Of a DNA stretch of 46,376 nt, positions 1 through 7,911 are shown one piece after another (positions within the stretch are counted from its first letter, which is position 1; the number at the start of each line of letters is the position of its first letter). This DNA is from Avidesulfovibrio sp964369685 (GTDB lineage: Bacteria > Desulfobacterota > Desulfovibrionia > Desulfovibrionales > Desulfovibrionaceae): assembly GCA_964369685.1 (NCBI GenBank), contig CAYJFB010000017.1, positions 1-46,376 of the forward strand. The letters are read 5' to 3'. A model generated the notes under the pieces. The model saw only the letters and a program-made list of their open reading frames with translations, had not been told where the DNA came from and did no database searches. Both the position numbers and the translations under genes were made by a program.

Positions 1-92
1 TCAGGCTTTGGCTCTGGCTTTGGCTCAGGCTTTGGCTCTGGCTTTGGTTCAGGTTTTGGTTCAGGCTTTGGCTCTGGCTTTGGCTCTGGTTT
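1..92 (-). repeat. Tandem Lys-Pro/Glu-Pro codon repeat
   Basis: On the minus strand this stretch encodes 15 consecutive dipeptides alternating KP and EP, using near-identical six-base units. It continues past the window edge. It is the rigid rod of the TonB/TolA-like protein. Such repeats commonly vary in copy number between strains through slippage. Confidence 0.9.
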
Positions 93-479
93 TGTCGGTT
101 GCGGTAAGGCGATCGGTTGTGCCGGAATAGGTGTGGGAGCCGGTTGCGGTTGTTGCGGTGCTTCTTCGGGAGTTGGTTGTGGTCTGGCAGGCGCTTCTTG
201 AGGCGGTGCTTGTGTGTTTAAAGCGACCAATGGCTGTATAGCCGGTTGGTTTGGTGCTGTTGGTTGCGCAGGTAGAGGGACTGCCTGAGAAGGTGCAATT
301 TGACTCTGCGGGCCGAGTACGGGACTCGGTAGCTGATCGCCGCCGGGCATACCTAAATTGATGCTGATCTGAACAGGTTGTGCAGTAAGGCTAATGGGCG
401 GAGAGGCAGGCCACAAATAGACAGCACCCACAAGAGATGCATGCAGACAAAAGGACAGAATATAACTAAAAAAATTCAT
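1..479 (-). CDS. TonB/TolA-type periplasmic energy transducer, C-terminus missing
   Basis: The reading frame starts at ATG 479 and runs off the left edge, so only about the first 159 residues are visible. It opens with a short hydrophobic segment (residues about 3-25) that would anchor it in the inner membrane. A Pro/Gln/Ala-rich stretch follows (about 45-125), then a run of alternating Lys-Pro and Glu-Pro pairs up to the edge. This is the classic layout of TonB/TolA proteins, in which a stiff periplasmic rod carries proton-motive force from a TolQR/ExbBD motor to the outer membrane. It lies 9 bases after tolR, which supports the role. The C-terminal domain that would separate TonB from TolA is outside the window. 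Confidence 0.85.
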   Translation of the reverse strand, partial: MNFFSYILSFCLHASLVGAVYLWPASPPISLTAQPVQISINLGMPGGDQLPSPVLGPQSQIAPSQAVPLPAQPTAPNQPAIQPLVALNTQAPPQEAPARPQPTPEEAPQQPQPAPTPIPAQPIALPQPTKPEPKPEPKPEPKPEPKPEPKPEPKPEPKP

Positions 480-488
480 AACAACCCA

Positions 489-917
489 TTAAGGATTCTG
501 CGTTGTCGATAGTGTTTCACGTTGAGCTACAACACCGAGCTTGGCAATCCCCGCTAAACGAATTCTGCCCATAATATCTACAACCAAACCGTAAGGAACA
601 TCTTTATCTGCTTGCAAAAAGAGTTGTTTATTTTGCTCTTTCACCAAAAGTATTAATTTTTCTTGCAACTCTTCCAGTGGCACCGTGTAGGTATCCAAAT
701 ATAAAATGCCGTCTTTACGTACTGTAAGTACCATATTATCTGATTCTGTAGGGAGGTTTTCAACATAATTTGTTGTGGGTAAATCAACCTCTAAACCTTC
801 AGACATCATCGGAGCCGTGATCATAAAAATAATCAATAAAACCAAAACAACATCCACAAAAGGCGTGACATTGATTTCTGCAACAAATTTGCTTTTGTTA
901 CCGACAGAACCGGCCAT
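489..917 (-). CDS. tolR: TolR/ExbD-family proton-channel subunit
   Basis: This 142-residue protein of the ExbD/TolR family is a small inner-membrane partner that couples proton flow through TolQ to movement of a TolA/TonB rod. A single membrane segment spans about residues 17-38 and carries the conserved acidic residue D22 (motif VTPFVDVVLVLL), which is expected in the proton path. The rest is a periplasmic domain. The frame is open upstream to 965, but ATG 917 is preferred because AAGGA lies 8 bases before it and the family motif begins soon after. It sits between tolQ and the TonB/TolA-like gene on the same strand, so the three are probably one operon. TolR is chosen over ExbD from gene order only. 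Confidence 0.9.
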   Translation of the reverse strand: MAGSVGNKSKFVAEINVTPFVDVVLVLLIIFMITAPMMSEGLEVDLPTTNYVENLPTESDNMVLTVRKDGILYLDTYTVPLEELQEKLILLVKEQNKQLFLQADKDVPYGLVVDIMGRIRLAGIAKLGVVAQRETLSTTQNP

Positions 918-1008
918 GACTGTATCCTTAAAAAACGCGATTTTTTTGTAAACGTCTACGTACAACGTGTTTTTTGTCGCGTGTTATCGGCGTGTGTTGT
1001 TGATGGTG

Positions 1009-1692
1009 TTACGCCGTGGTGTTGGATGAGCGCTGAGCGTTGAGTTCACGCTGTACACGGTTCAGAAAAACACCGGCAAAGTTGTTCAATTGCACTTCAA
1101 GATCATTGAGTTTTCCTTGAAACACATTATAACCGACCGTAGCAGGGATAGCGACAACCAAACCGACAGCCGTGGCAATGAGCGCTTCCGAAAGCCCCGG
1201 CGCAACGGTGGCAAGTGATGCCGATTTCATGGCACCAATGGCATGAAAGGTATTCATAATGCCCCATACCGTACCAAATAAACCGATAAAAGGTGCGGTA
1301 TTGGCCGTGGTTGCCAAAAGAGACAAACTGGCATTTAAGCGCATAATCTCTTTTCCCACCCCATGATTCAAAGCACGATGAACATTATCGACAACAATAT
1401 TCCCGGCATTTCCCGCTTCTTTGGCACGATTAAATTCGGTAACGCCTTCATGTGCTACGGTATAAAGCGGTGACGTGGGATCGCTACCTAAAGATTGTAC
1501 GGCACTGCGTAGTTCTCTGGAAGATTCAAAACGTTCTGCGCCGTGCGTGATTCTTGTTCGTGCCGCATTCAGCATGAACCATTTCTGAAACATTAAAGCC
1601 CAACTGCTGACGCTCATCAGCACAAGCAAACCCAGAACCATTTTAGCCACCAAGGTGGCGTGTTCCAATACCGCAAAAAAACTCAAATCCAT
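1009..1692 (-). CDS. tolQ: TolQ/ExbB/MotA-family proton channel
   Basis: This 227-residue protein matches the TolQ/ExbB family. It has an N-terminal membrane helix (about residues 12-35), a long cytoplasmic loop, and two further helices (about 120-150 and 165-190). The conserved region GLFGTVWGIMNTFHAIG leads into the third helix, which contains APGLSEALIATAVGL. TolQ forms the pentameric proton channel that drives the Tol-Pal system for outer-membrane constriction at division. AAGG lies about 9 bases before the ATG. It is the first gene of the tolQ-tolR-tonB/tolA unit, with about 90 bases between tolQ and tolR. Confidence 0.92.
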   Translation of the reverse strand: MDLSFFAVLEHATLVAKMVLGLLVLMSVSSWALMFQKWFMLNAARTRITHGAERFESSRELRSAVQSLGSDPTSPLYTVAHEGVTEFNRAKEAGNAGNIVVDNVHRALNHGVGKEIMRLNASLSLLATTANTAPFIGLFGTVWGIMNTFHAIGAMKSASLATVAPGLSEALIATAVGLVVAIPATVGYNVFQGKLNDLEVQLNNFAGVFLNRVQRELNAQRSSNTTA

Positions 1693-2193
1693 GATGGCTA
1701 CCTTTTCTCAAAAAAAAACAAACAACGTCACGATACTTTGCCAACTTTGCAGTCGCTTGGCAAGTCTTTCTCAATTTGTAGAGAGGTGATTTTTGTTTTC
1801 TGTATGTTAGACAAGACTGTCAAATATGCCCTTTTGTCTTTCTCATCGTCAAACTTCACGAATTTTTTCGGTTATGTATGTCTATATACATTCCCTCAAT
1901 GTTTATTTATTTTCTTTGATACAGTGTGAAAAATCATCATGTGACGACAGTCTTTAAGTCTTTTTAGAGATATGATAAATTTTGTTGACAGCACGAAAAG
2001 GAATCATTACTGTTATCAAGAAGACAACAGAAAACATCGGTATTGGAAGTCTTTTTGAGGGGAAAAAGTGGAGCTGCCTTTGCCGATATTCGTCGAATGG
2101 TGACGTTCATACTGTTCTTACACAAAAGAACTTCGCTTTGATGGATATGCCTCACGTATATAACACAACACCTTCCCCCGAGAGGATACATCC
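1693..2193. other. 500-base divergent intergenic region between tolQ and perR
   Basis: I see no convincing gene here. The short open frames on both strands have no family resemblance and poor start sites. The region must hold the promoters for tolQ (minus) and perR (plus). A plausible perR promoter is listed separately. TTGACA-like hexamers occur at 1985-1990 (plus) and near 1816-1821 (minus), but neither has a good -10 partner. Confidence 0.5.
2137..2164 (+). promoter_or_regulatory. Candidate sigma-70 promoter of perR
   Basis: TTTGAT (2137-2142) and TATAAC (2159-2164) are separated by 16 bases and end about 29 bases before the perR start. The match is moderate. Confidence 0.4.
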
Positions 2194-2640
2194 ATGCGCC
2201 CACAAACTCGCATGACTCGTCAACGGATGATGATATTGGAAGCTTTGCGCAGTGTTCATACGCATCCGACAGCAGACGATATTTATGCCATGGTTCGAAA
2301 ACGTATTCCACGCATCAGCTTGGGAACTGTATATCGGAATTTAGATTTTCTGGCTGAAAATGGCACTATTTTAAAACTTGAATCTGCAGGTTCTATTCGT
2401 CGCTTTGACGGATTCACCCATCCGCACCAACACGTTCGTTGTACGGCTTGCGGATGTATTACCGATGTGGAAATTCCCATGCCTGTACCCGAAGTGCATG
2501 ATATACAGGTTGAAGGCTTTCAAATTACAGGTATTCGTTTAGAATTTGAGGGACTTTGTGCCGGTTGCTCTGCAGCGCAACAACATTCTGCCGGGCAGGA
2601 TATGCATAACAACAGTTCAACAGCAACACCTTTAATGTAA
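2194..2640 (+). CDS. perR: Fur-family peroxide-sensing repressor, PerR type
   Basis: This 148-residue protein has the two-domain Fur fold: a winged helix (about 1-75, with TADDIY and GTVYRNLDFL motifs) and a metal-binding dimerisation domain. Aligned by eye to Bacillus PerR, the regulatory-metal ligands are all present: H24, D72, H78, H80 and D91. D91 matters because PerR proteins carry Asp there and Fur proteins Glu. The structural zinc cysteines are C83/C86 and C122/C125. PerR represses peroxide-defence genes until Fe-catalysed histidine oxidation releases it from DNA. The next gene is rubrerythrin, a known PerR target, and the same pairing occurs in Desulfovibrio. The C-terminal 15-20 residues are a Ser/Thr/Asn-rich tail of no clear role. 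Confidence 0.9.
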   Translation: MRPQTRMTRQRMMILEALRSVHTHPTADDIYAMVRKRIPRISLGTVYRNLDFLAENGTILKLESAGSIRRFDGFTHPHQHVRCTACGCITDVEIPMPVPEVHDIQVEGFQITGIRLEFEGLCAGCSAAQQHSAGQDMHNNSSTATPLM

Positions 2641-2875
2641 CATATAAAAAAAAGCTTGTCTGTCTTGGAATTCGACATTTCTGTTGTCAGAAAATTCATA
2701 TTATATGTTGAATTATGATTGAGGTCTATGTCCTCACACGTTTAAGAACATGGAATTCTGTCTGTCATAATGCTTAGAGTAAATGTGTTGCATACATGTA
2801 CAGAATATTGTATTCATATGTATTGTTTTTATATACAATCATCATTTTCTAACAATCCCCTTGGGAGGATAACAC
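2641..2875 (+). promoter_or_regulatory. Leader of rubrerythrin with candidate operator
   Basis: This 235-base AT-rich gap separates perR from rbr. An inverted repeat ATTGTAT (2807-2813) and ATACAAT (2833-2839) is 19 bases apart and overlaps a weak promoter-like pair (TTGTAT with TATATA, 18-base spacing). It could be an operator for the neighbouring repressor. No textbook 7-1-7 PerR box was seen, so this assignment is inference. Confidence 0.35.
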
Positions 2876-3442
2876 ATGAAATCACTGAAAGGCACTCAAA
2901 CAGAAAAAAATATCCTTACAGCGTTCGCAGGAGAATCACAAGCTCGCAATCGCTATGATTACTTTAGCGGCCAAGCCAAAAAAGATGGCTACGTTGAAAT
3001 TGCTCAATTTTTTGCTGAAACCGCTCTGCAAGAAAAAGAACACGCCAAACGTCTTTTCAAATTTTTGGAAGGCGGCGAAATCACCATCAGCGGTGGTTTT
3101 CCTGCCGGCGTTATTGGTTCTACCTATGACAATCTTGTGGCTTCTGCAGAAGGTGAAAATCACGAACATTCCTCTATGTATCCCGAATTTGCCGCCATTG
3201 CAGAACAAGAAGGTTTTAAAGAAATCGCGTGTGTGCTTCGTGCCATCGCCGATGCTGAAATCTATCATGAATCCCGTTTTCTTGCTTTTGCAGAAGCCGT
3301 GAAAAATGGTACATGTTTTAAAGATTCAGAAGTGCATAGCTGGCGCTGTTTGAACTGTGGTTGCGTGGTTAAACACAATGCCACAGCACCCAATCTCTGT
3401 CCTGCTTGTGCTCATCCCCAAGCCTACTTTGTTGCTTCATAA
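2876..3442 (+). CDS. rbr: Rubrerythrin
   Basis: This 188-residue protein has an N-terminal four-helix diiron domain (about 1-145) and a C-terminal rubredoxin-like iron centre (about 155-180). Iron-ligand motifs are visible as E20 in FAGESQARNRY, the EKEH at about 53-56, and the DAEIYHE region at about 126-132. The rubredoxin-like Cys pairs are CLNCG and CPAC. Rubrerythrin reduces hydrogen peroxide to water using electrons from rubredoxin in anaerobes. GGAGG lies 7 bases before the ATG. It follows perR on the same strand and is closed by a strong terminator, so it is likely PerR-controlled. Confidence 0.95.
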   Translation: MKSLKGTQTEKNILTAFAGESQARNRYDYFSGQAKKDGYVEIAQFFAETALQEKEHAKRLFKFLEGGEITISGGFPAGVIGSTYDNLVASAEGENHEHSSMYPEFAAIAEQEGFKEIACVLRAIADAEIYHESRFLAFAEAVKNGTCFKDSEVHSWRCLNCGCVVKHNATAPNLCPACAHPQAYFVAS

Positions 3443-3462
3443 TTGTATTATTAAGCGATAAT

Positions 3463-3509
3463 GATATAAAAAAATGTTATTCCTGCAAGGAATAACATTT
3501 TTTTATATC
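3463..3509. terminator. Perfect 22-bp inverted repeat, bidirectional terminator
   Basis: Arms 3463-3484 and 3488-3509 are perfectly complementary with a 3-base apex. A core of ATGTTATTCCT is flanked by A7 and T7 tracts, so it has a terminator shape on both strands. It lies between the convergent rbr and phenylacetate-CoA ligase genes. Confidence 0.9.
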
Positions 3510-3515
3510 TGTGCG

Positions 3516-4814
3516 TTACTTTTTATCGCGGAGATCGGTCACCCGAATCGCTTTACCTTCACTTTGAGGCAAAGAATTGGCCTGCACAAAATGAATCTTG
3601 GGCGTAATCAATATTTCGTCACGTAAATGACGAGCAATAGATTCTTGCAAACCTCGTAAATGACGCATGTCTTCAACAAAATGTTCCTCACGCAGTTCAA
3701 CTTGCACAATCATGGTATCGCGCAACCCTTCGCGTTCAAGGACAATATGGTAATTTTTGCCGACTTCTTCAAAACTCATCAACACGCTTTCTACTTGCAT
3801 GGGGTAGATGTTCACACCTTTGACAATAATCATGTCGTCGGCACGGCCTGTAATGCGGTCAATGCGTGGATGGGCACAACCGCAAGGGCAAGGGTCCGGC
3901 AGAAAACGTGTCAAATCGTGCGTGCGATACCGTAAAATGGGCATCCCCTCACGAGTCAACGTGGTCATGACCAACTCACCCATTTCACCTTCCGCAACAG
4001 GTTCACCTGTTTTAGAATCAATAATTTCTGCAATATACGCATCGCCCCAAATGTGCATACCTTGTTGTACTTGACATTCTACAGCCACACCCGGGCCGTT
4101 CATTTCTGAAAGACCAAAAGAGTTATACACTTTCATGCCAAACATGCTTTCAATCCGTTGTCTGGTTTGTTCGGTGTAGGGTTCAGCACCGATGAGTGCG
4201 ATACGCAACGGGAGTTCTGCAGGATTGTGACCTTCTTCTTGTAAAGTGCTGCCAAGATGCAAGGCATAAGAAGGTAAAATATGGACAACACTCGTTCCGA
4301 AATCCTGGATCAATTTTAATTGGCGTTTAGAATTGCCCGCACCGGCAGGAATTGTCATACAGCCCAAGCGTTCGGCACCGTAATGAATGCCCAATCCACC
4401 CGTAAACAAACCATAACCGGACATATTTTGAAATACGTCCGTCGAACGAACACCCGTAAGGAACAGACACCGTGCCATCAGGTTTGACCATGTCGCAACA
4501 TCGTTTTGTGTGTAGCATATGGCAACAGGCGTTCCTGTAGTACCACTTGAACAATGCATGCGTACAAATTCATTTTGTGGTACACAGGCCAAACCATAGG
4601 GATATTGTGCGCGTAAATCATGTTTATCGGTCAACGGAATACGTCGCAGATCATCTAAAGTACGAATACTTTCGGGAGTGACTCCGGCTTTTTCCAAACG
4701 TTCTTTATAGAAAGGTGTTTGCATGGCTTTGGCAACCGTCGTCCGTAAACGAGCGAGTTGTGTGTCGGCAATTTGCTGGCAATTCCAACCCTGTGCTTCA
4801 TCAAAAAGTTCCAT
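3516..4814 (-). CDS. paaK: Phenylacetate-CoA ligase family, AMP-forming
   Basis: This protein of about 432 residues matches the PaaK branch of adenylate-forming enzymes, which activate aryl acids with ATP and transfer them to CoA. The P-loop-like motif SSGTTGTPVA lies near residue 90. The AMP-binding core includes IGAEPYTEQTRQRIE and YNSFGLSEMNGPG, and a hinge region reads YRTHDLTRFL. The C-terminal lid carries GRADDMIIVKGVNIYP. The frame extends to a GTG at 4829, but ATG 4814 is preferred because GGATGAG precedes it. In anaerobes such enzymes are often linked to breakdown of aromatic amino acids through indolepyruvate:ferredoxin oxidoreductase, but no such gene is adjacent here. The exact substrate is unproven. 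Confidence 0.9.
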   Translation of the reverse strand: MELFDEAQGWNCQQIADTQLARLRTTVAKAMQTPFYKERLEKAGVTPESIRTLDDLRRIPLTDKHDLRAQYPYGLACVPQNEFVRMHCSSGTTGTPVAICYTQNDVATWSNLMARCLFLTGVRSTDVFQNMSGYGLFTGGLGIHYGAERLGCMTIPAGAGNSKRQLKLIQDFGTSVVHILPSYALHLGSTLQEEGHNPAELPLRIALIGAEPYTEQTRQRIESMFGMKVYNSFGLSEMNGPGVAVECQVQQGMHIWGDAYIAEIIDSKTGEPVAEGEMGELVMTTLTREGMPILRYRTHDLTRFLPDPCPCGCAHPRIDRITGRADDMIIVKGVNIYPMQVESVLMSFEEVGKNYHIVLEREGLRDTMIVQVELREEHFVEDMRHLRGLQESIARHLRDEILITPKIHFVQANSLPQSEGKAIRVTDLRDKK

Positions 4815-4893
4815 TCTTATCTCATCCACTGTTTAGAAGTTACGCCATTGTTTTTCAAAAAATTGATTGCAATGAAGAAGAGTTATTTGTTGT

Positions 4894-5982
4894 TTATTTT
4901 TGCATGCTTTGTAAGGCTGCGCCATAAAGTAGCCCATAGGCACCGGCAAGCATCATGTCACCTTTGGGAGCAATAAACTGTCCTTGCCCGCGTAAAAATT
5001 CACGTCTTGGCCCTAAAATATAGCGCGGTTGAAATCCTTCGGCCTCGGCAGGCATATTTTTATGAAAAACAACACCATGGCCACCTTGTTGTCGAATTTG
5101 CTCGTCAGGCAACCAACCAAGACAAAATTCATGCAAATCATGAAGAATTTCTGACTGTTGACGTAAACCTGTGTGTTGTTCATAAATGCCGTAAACGCGT
5201 TCGCGATACACTAAAAATGCCAACACATGGCTGTTGCCCATGTTGACAATGCAAACGCCTTGTTTATGACTTTTTTCAACGACTTCAGGAACAAACAGTG
5301 CGCCGAGAACTGCCGCAGTACCCGTATCTGCAACCATTCCGCCTGTGGCTTCATACAATGCGGCAAGGCGGCTCAGCAACGGTGGAGGCGATGTATACAG
5401 CCACTCTGCAGGATTGTTTGTTTGTTCCAAAAGTTGGCGCCATTGTGCCATGCGTCCGCTGCGATTGGTATTTGGTTTGGGGTGATGTCCATGATCTTGC
5501 GCTGCGGCGAGGATGCGTACAGGTTGTGGTAAAGACATGGCCGTAAGCAACGTTTGCCAACGTTCTATTGAAAAATCACTCAACCTCAAAGGGACATGTT
5601 CGTCAGGACAGTCGTCTGTCAACTGCACCCCCATTGCTATAACCCGTTCGGGATTGTCATGTAACGCCGCCGACGCCGCGAGTGTTGAAGCAAGCTTTAA
5701 ACCTGCGGCACAGTGGGTGTGTACGGCTTTACCAAAACCGCCTCCCATGTTGTTTCCATAGAGCCAGACATGTTGTTTCTGTTGTGTATATTTAGTCAGT
5801 TGTTTGGCAATCAGACGTGACGGTGCAGGCAAAACAAAACGTGGCCAATTTTCGGGATGTTCTTGTGGTAAAGCCAATAACGCATCTTGGGTTTCGCTTC
5901 CTATATCGATAGCAAGGATTGGACCTGTTGCATTGACAAATGCGCTGATTTTTTTATCCAAAACAGATTGTATTTCACTCAC
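4894..5982 (-). CDS. DUF1786 protein, ASKHA-like fold
   Basis: This 362-residue protein starts at GTG (GGAG about 10 bases upstream) and resembles the DUF1786 family, sometimes labelled putative pyruvate formate-lyase activating protein. Near residue 24 it has ILAIDIGSETQDALL, a phosphate-1-like motif of the sugar-kinase/actin superfamily. A second nucleotide-site-like region is ADTGTAAVLGALF, followed by VCIVNMGNSHVLAFLV. No radical SAM cysteine motif is present, so the activase label is not supported. It lies 79 bases upstream of the CoA ligase on the same strand and may share a transcript with it. The function is unknown. Confidence 0.75.
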   Translation of the reverse strand: MSEIQSVLDKKISAFVNATGPILAIDIGSETQDALLALPQEHPENWPRFVLPAPSRLIAKQLTKYTQQKQHVWLYGNNMGGGFGKAVHTHCAAGLKLASTLAASAALHDNPERVIAMGVQLTDDCPDEHVPLRLSDFSIERWQTLLTAMSLPQPVRILAAAQDHGHHPKPNTNRSGRMAQWRQLLEQTNNPAEWLYTSPPPLLSRLAALYEATGGMVADTGTAAVLGALFVPEVVEKSHKQGVCIVNMGNSHVLAFLVYRERVYGIYEQHTGLRQQSEILHDLHEFCLGWLPDEQIRQQGGHGVVFHKNMPAEAEGFQPRYILGPRREFLRGQGQFIAPKGDMMLAGAYGLLYGAALQSMQK

Positions 5983-6348
5983 AATGAAAAAGCTCCGTCA
6001 TTTTTTGTTATCCAGCCGTACACAAAGACAAGCCTTGCAAGCAAGATTCTGTAGAGAACTGTTGAATCGTTGATGTTTAGCATACTCAATAAAGGCAAGC
6101 AAGCAAAGCGTTGAACACCTCAGAACCGAAGCAAAAAAACGAAGCTCGATTCAGGTTGGAAGGCCATGTTTCTGCAGATAAAATCATTGAAAAACACTTC
6201 CTCAAAAAAATACTGTGAGAGTGCCCTTTTCAAAAAGAACGAGCAGAAGGATTTTTTTACAGGCAAAGGCCTCTTTTCTTTTTTGCAGACAGCAGATAAA
6301 CTTTTTTGATGAACAAAGAACAATAAAACATTTTCAGAGGCAAAGCTT
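5983..6348. other. 366-base divergent intergenic region
   Basis: No gene is supported. A minus-strand open frame that runs through here into the next gene (6120-6605) has no family resemblance and lies antisense to a better candidate. The stretch contains A- and T-rich runs and should hold promoters for both flanking genes, but I could not pick a convincing pair of hexamers. Confidence 0.4.
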
Positions 6349-6894
6349 ATGGCAGCCGCTTTGTTTATTTTTGGAGTATTTTTTATTTTTTGGTTGTGGT
6401 TTCGGGGAAAAGATCCGGGTTTTATTGATCCACACAGTGAACCCGGTACTGTTTTGTCGGCTGCGGACGATTCGGGAGAATCCTTTAATATACAGGCACA
6501 TATTTGTACCTGTAGGGATTGGCAACACCGCCGTTCACGCTTCATGTTTGGTAAACCCATGCGGCTGTGTGTGCATTTGACAGCATATTTTGCGCGTAAT
6601 AACAACGCTTTGCCGCTTGAATTACACGTTTATGCACCGCTTATTGTACGCCAGGCACAACAATACAAAGGGATGCCCTGCGGTCGGGGGACAGAATACG
6701 GCCATCTTGAAAATAATGGTTACGTCCTATACATAGAAGAAACAGAAAACGGTTCACAACAAGCACAACTTTTACTTGGAAGACAATTTTACAGCCATGC
6801 ATTGCCGCGCGGCATATGGCAACCGGAAAACCCTCCTCAAGTGCTTTATTTTAATACCCGTGCCCGTCAACTTGCCAACATGGGCAAAGGCTAG
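6349..6894 (+). CDS. Membrane-anchored protein of unknown function
   Basis: This 181-residue protein begins with one hydrophobic segment (residues 2-18, rich in Phe, Ile and Trp) and continues as a soluble domain with several Cys (ICTCRDW near 51-57, MPCGRG near 106-111). The anchor is short and followed by basic residues, so the rest may be cytoplasmic, though orientation is uncertain. GAGG lies 10 bases before the ATG. It ends 50 bases before prephenate dehydratase on the same strand and may be its operon partner. I recognise no family. Confidence 0.6.
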   Translation: MAAALFIFGVFFIFWLWFRGKDPGFIDPHSEPGTVLSAADDSGESFNIQAHICTCRDWQHRRSRFMFGKPMRLCVHLTAYFARNNNALPLELHVYAPLIVRQAQQYKGMPCGRGTEYGHLENNGYVLYIEETENGSQQAQLLLGRQFYSHALPRGIWQPENPPQVLYFNTRARQLANMGKG

Positions 6895-6944
6895 TATTCT
6901 TTGAGCTTCGAATGTTGTCAACGTTTGTTTTAGGGAGTGTGGGC

Positions 6945-7859
6945 ATGCCGATGCATACAGAATATAAAATGGCTTATCTTGGCCCTGAAGGCACCTTTTC
7001 ATTTTTTACAGGTCAAGAATATCTTCGTGAACATCTTCAAGAATCACATGCGACGCTGGTTCCGTGTCTTGACTTGGCAGATGTTTTTGAAAGTGTGGCA
7101 AACGGCACATGTCATTTGGGCATGATTCCGTTGGAAAATTCTTTACGCGGCACAGTCGGCCCTAGTTTTGATCTTTTTTTACATCATACGTTACGCATTC
7201 GTGGTGAAGCTTTTGCCAGAATCAGCAACACCTTATTGAGTCAAGAAGACAGTCGTGAACACGTGCGTGTGGTTTATTCGCATGCACAGCCTTTGGCGCA
7301 ATGTGCCGGGTGGTTACGACAACATTTGCCCGGTATTCCTACTGTTCCTCTAGAATCCACAGCCGCTGCCGCTTTACGCGCTTCTCAGGAAAAAGGTGCT
7401 GCGGCCATCGGGCACTATAAACTCGCAGAACTCTACGGGCTAAACACGTTGGCAAACAGCATTGAAGACGAAGCCGACAACTGGACACGTTTTGTTACCG
7501 TCACCTTACCCGAAAGCCCTTGGCCGCCTTTGGCAGACATCAATGAAGGGGCAGAGTCGCGTTCGTCATTGTTGTTTACGTTACCCGATCAACCCGGTGC
7601 ACTGGCTCGTTTGTTGTGTTTGTTTGCCGAGTATGGAGTCAACATGCGGAAGATAGAATCGCGTCCGCTCGGTGAGAAAAAATATAATGGTTTGTCGACA
7701 CAATGGAAATATGCGTTTTTTGTTGATGTGGAATGCGATTTGACACAAAAGGCGCATGCCGCACTGCTTGGCGCCATGGCTGTGTCTTGTACTTCGCTTC
7801 GACTTTTGGGCTCGTATACCGCAGGGCCTTGGCTTGGTATCGGTAATTTATCATTGTAA
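6945..7859 (+). CDS. pheA: Prephenate dehydratase with ACT domain
   Basis: This 304-residue enzyme converts prephenate to phenylpyruvate, the committed step to phenylalanine. The catalytic domain starts almost at once with AYLGPEGTFS (about 10-19), continues with MIPLENSLRGTVG (60-72), and ends with the catalytic TRF motif at 181-183. A C-terminal ACT regulatory domain (about 205-290) carries DQPGALARLL and the phenylalanine-binding ESRP motif, predicting feedback inhibition. An upstream in-frame ATG at 6912 exists, but ATG 6945 has GGGAG 7 bases before it. No chorismate mutase domain is fused at the N-terminus, so that activity must come from elsewhere. Confidence 0.93.
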   Translation: MPMHTEYKMAYLGPEGTFSFFTGQEYLREHLQESHATLVPCLDLADVFESVANGTCHLGMIPLENSLRGTVGPSFDLFLHHTLRIRGEAFARISNTLLSQEDSREHVRVVYSHAQPLAQCAGWLRQHLPGIPTVPLESTAAAALRASQEKGAAAIGHYKLAELYGLNTLANSIEDEADNWTRFVTVTLPESPWPPLADINEGAESRSSLLFTLPDQPGALARLLCLFAEYGVNMRKIESRPLGEKKYNGLSTQWKYAFFVDVECDLTQKAHAALLGAMAVSCTSLRLLGSYTAGPWLGIGNLSL

Positions 7860-7880
7860 TGATATACATTGAGACACGGG

Positions 7881-7911
7881 AGTCTTTGGGGGGCAGGAAC
7901 AAGAAAAGACT
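7881..7911. terminator. Weak hairpin between convergent pheA and recO
   Basis: AGTCTTT (7881-7887) pairs with AAAGACT (7905-7911), followed on the plus strand by a TTTAATGCTTTT stretch. The 17-base loop makes it a modest candidate. Confidence 0.35.

Noticed and set aside
1..92. CRISPR-like or satellite repeat at the left edge
   Set aside because: The units are 6 bases with no spacers and encode alternating Lys-Pro and Glu-Pro in frame.
1816..1845. tolQ promoter around a TTGACA on the minus strand
   Set aside because: No acceptable -10 hexamer was found at a 15-19 base spacing.
4894..5982. Pyruvate formate-lyase activating enzyme
   Set aside because: No radical SAM CxxxCxxC motif is present; the visible motifs fit an ASKHA-type nucleotide-binding fold instead.
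6120..6605. 161-residue minus-strand open frame
   Set aside because: It is antisense to the better-supported gene at 6349-6894, has no domain signature and has odd composition.
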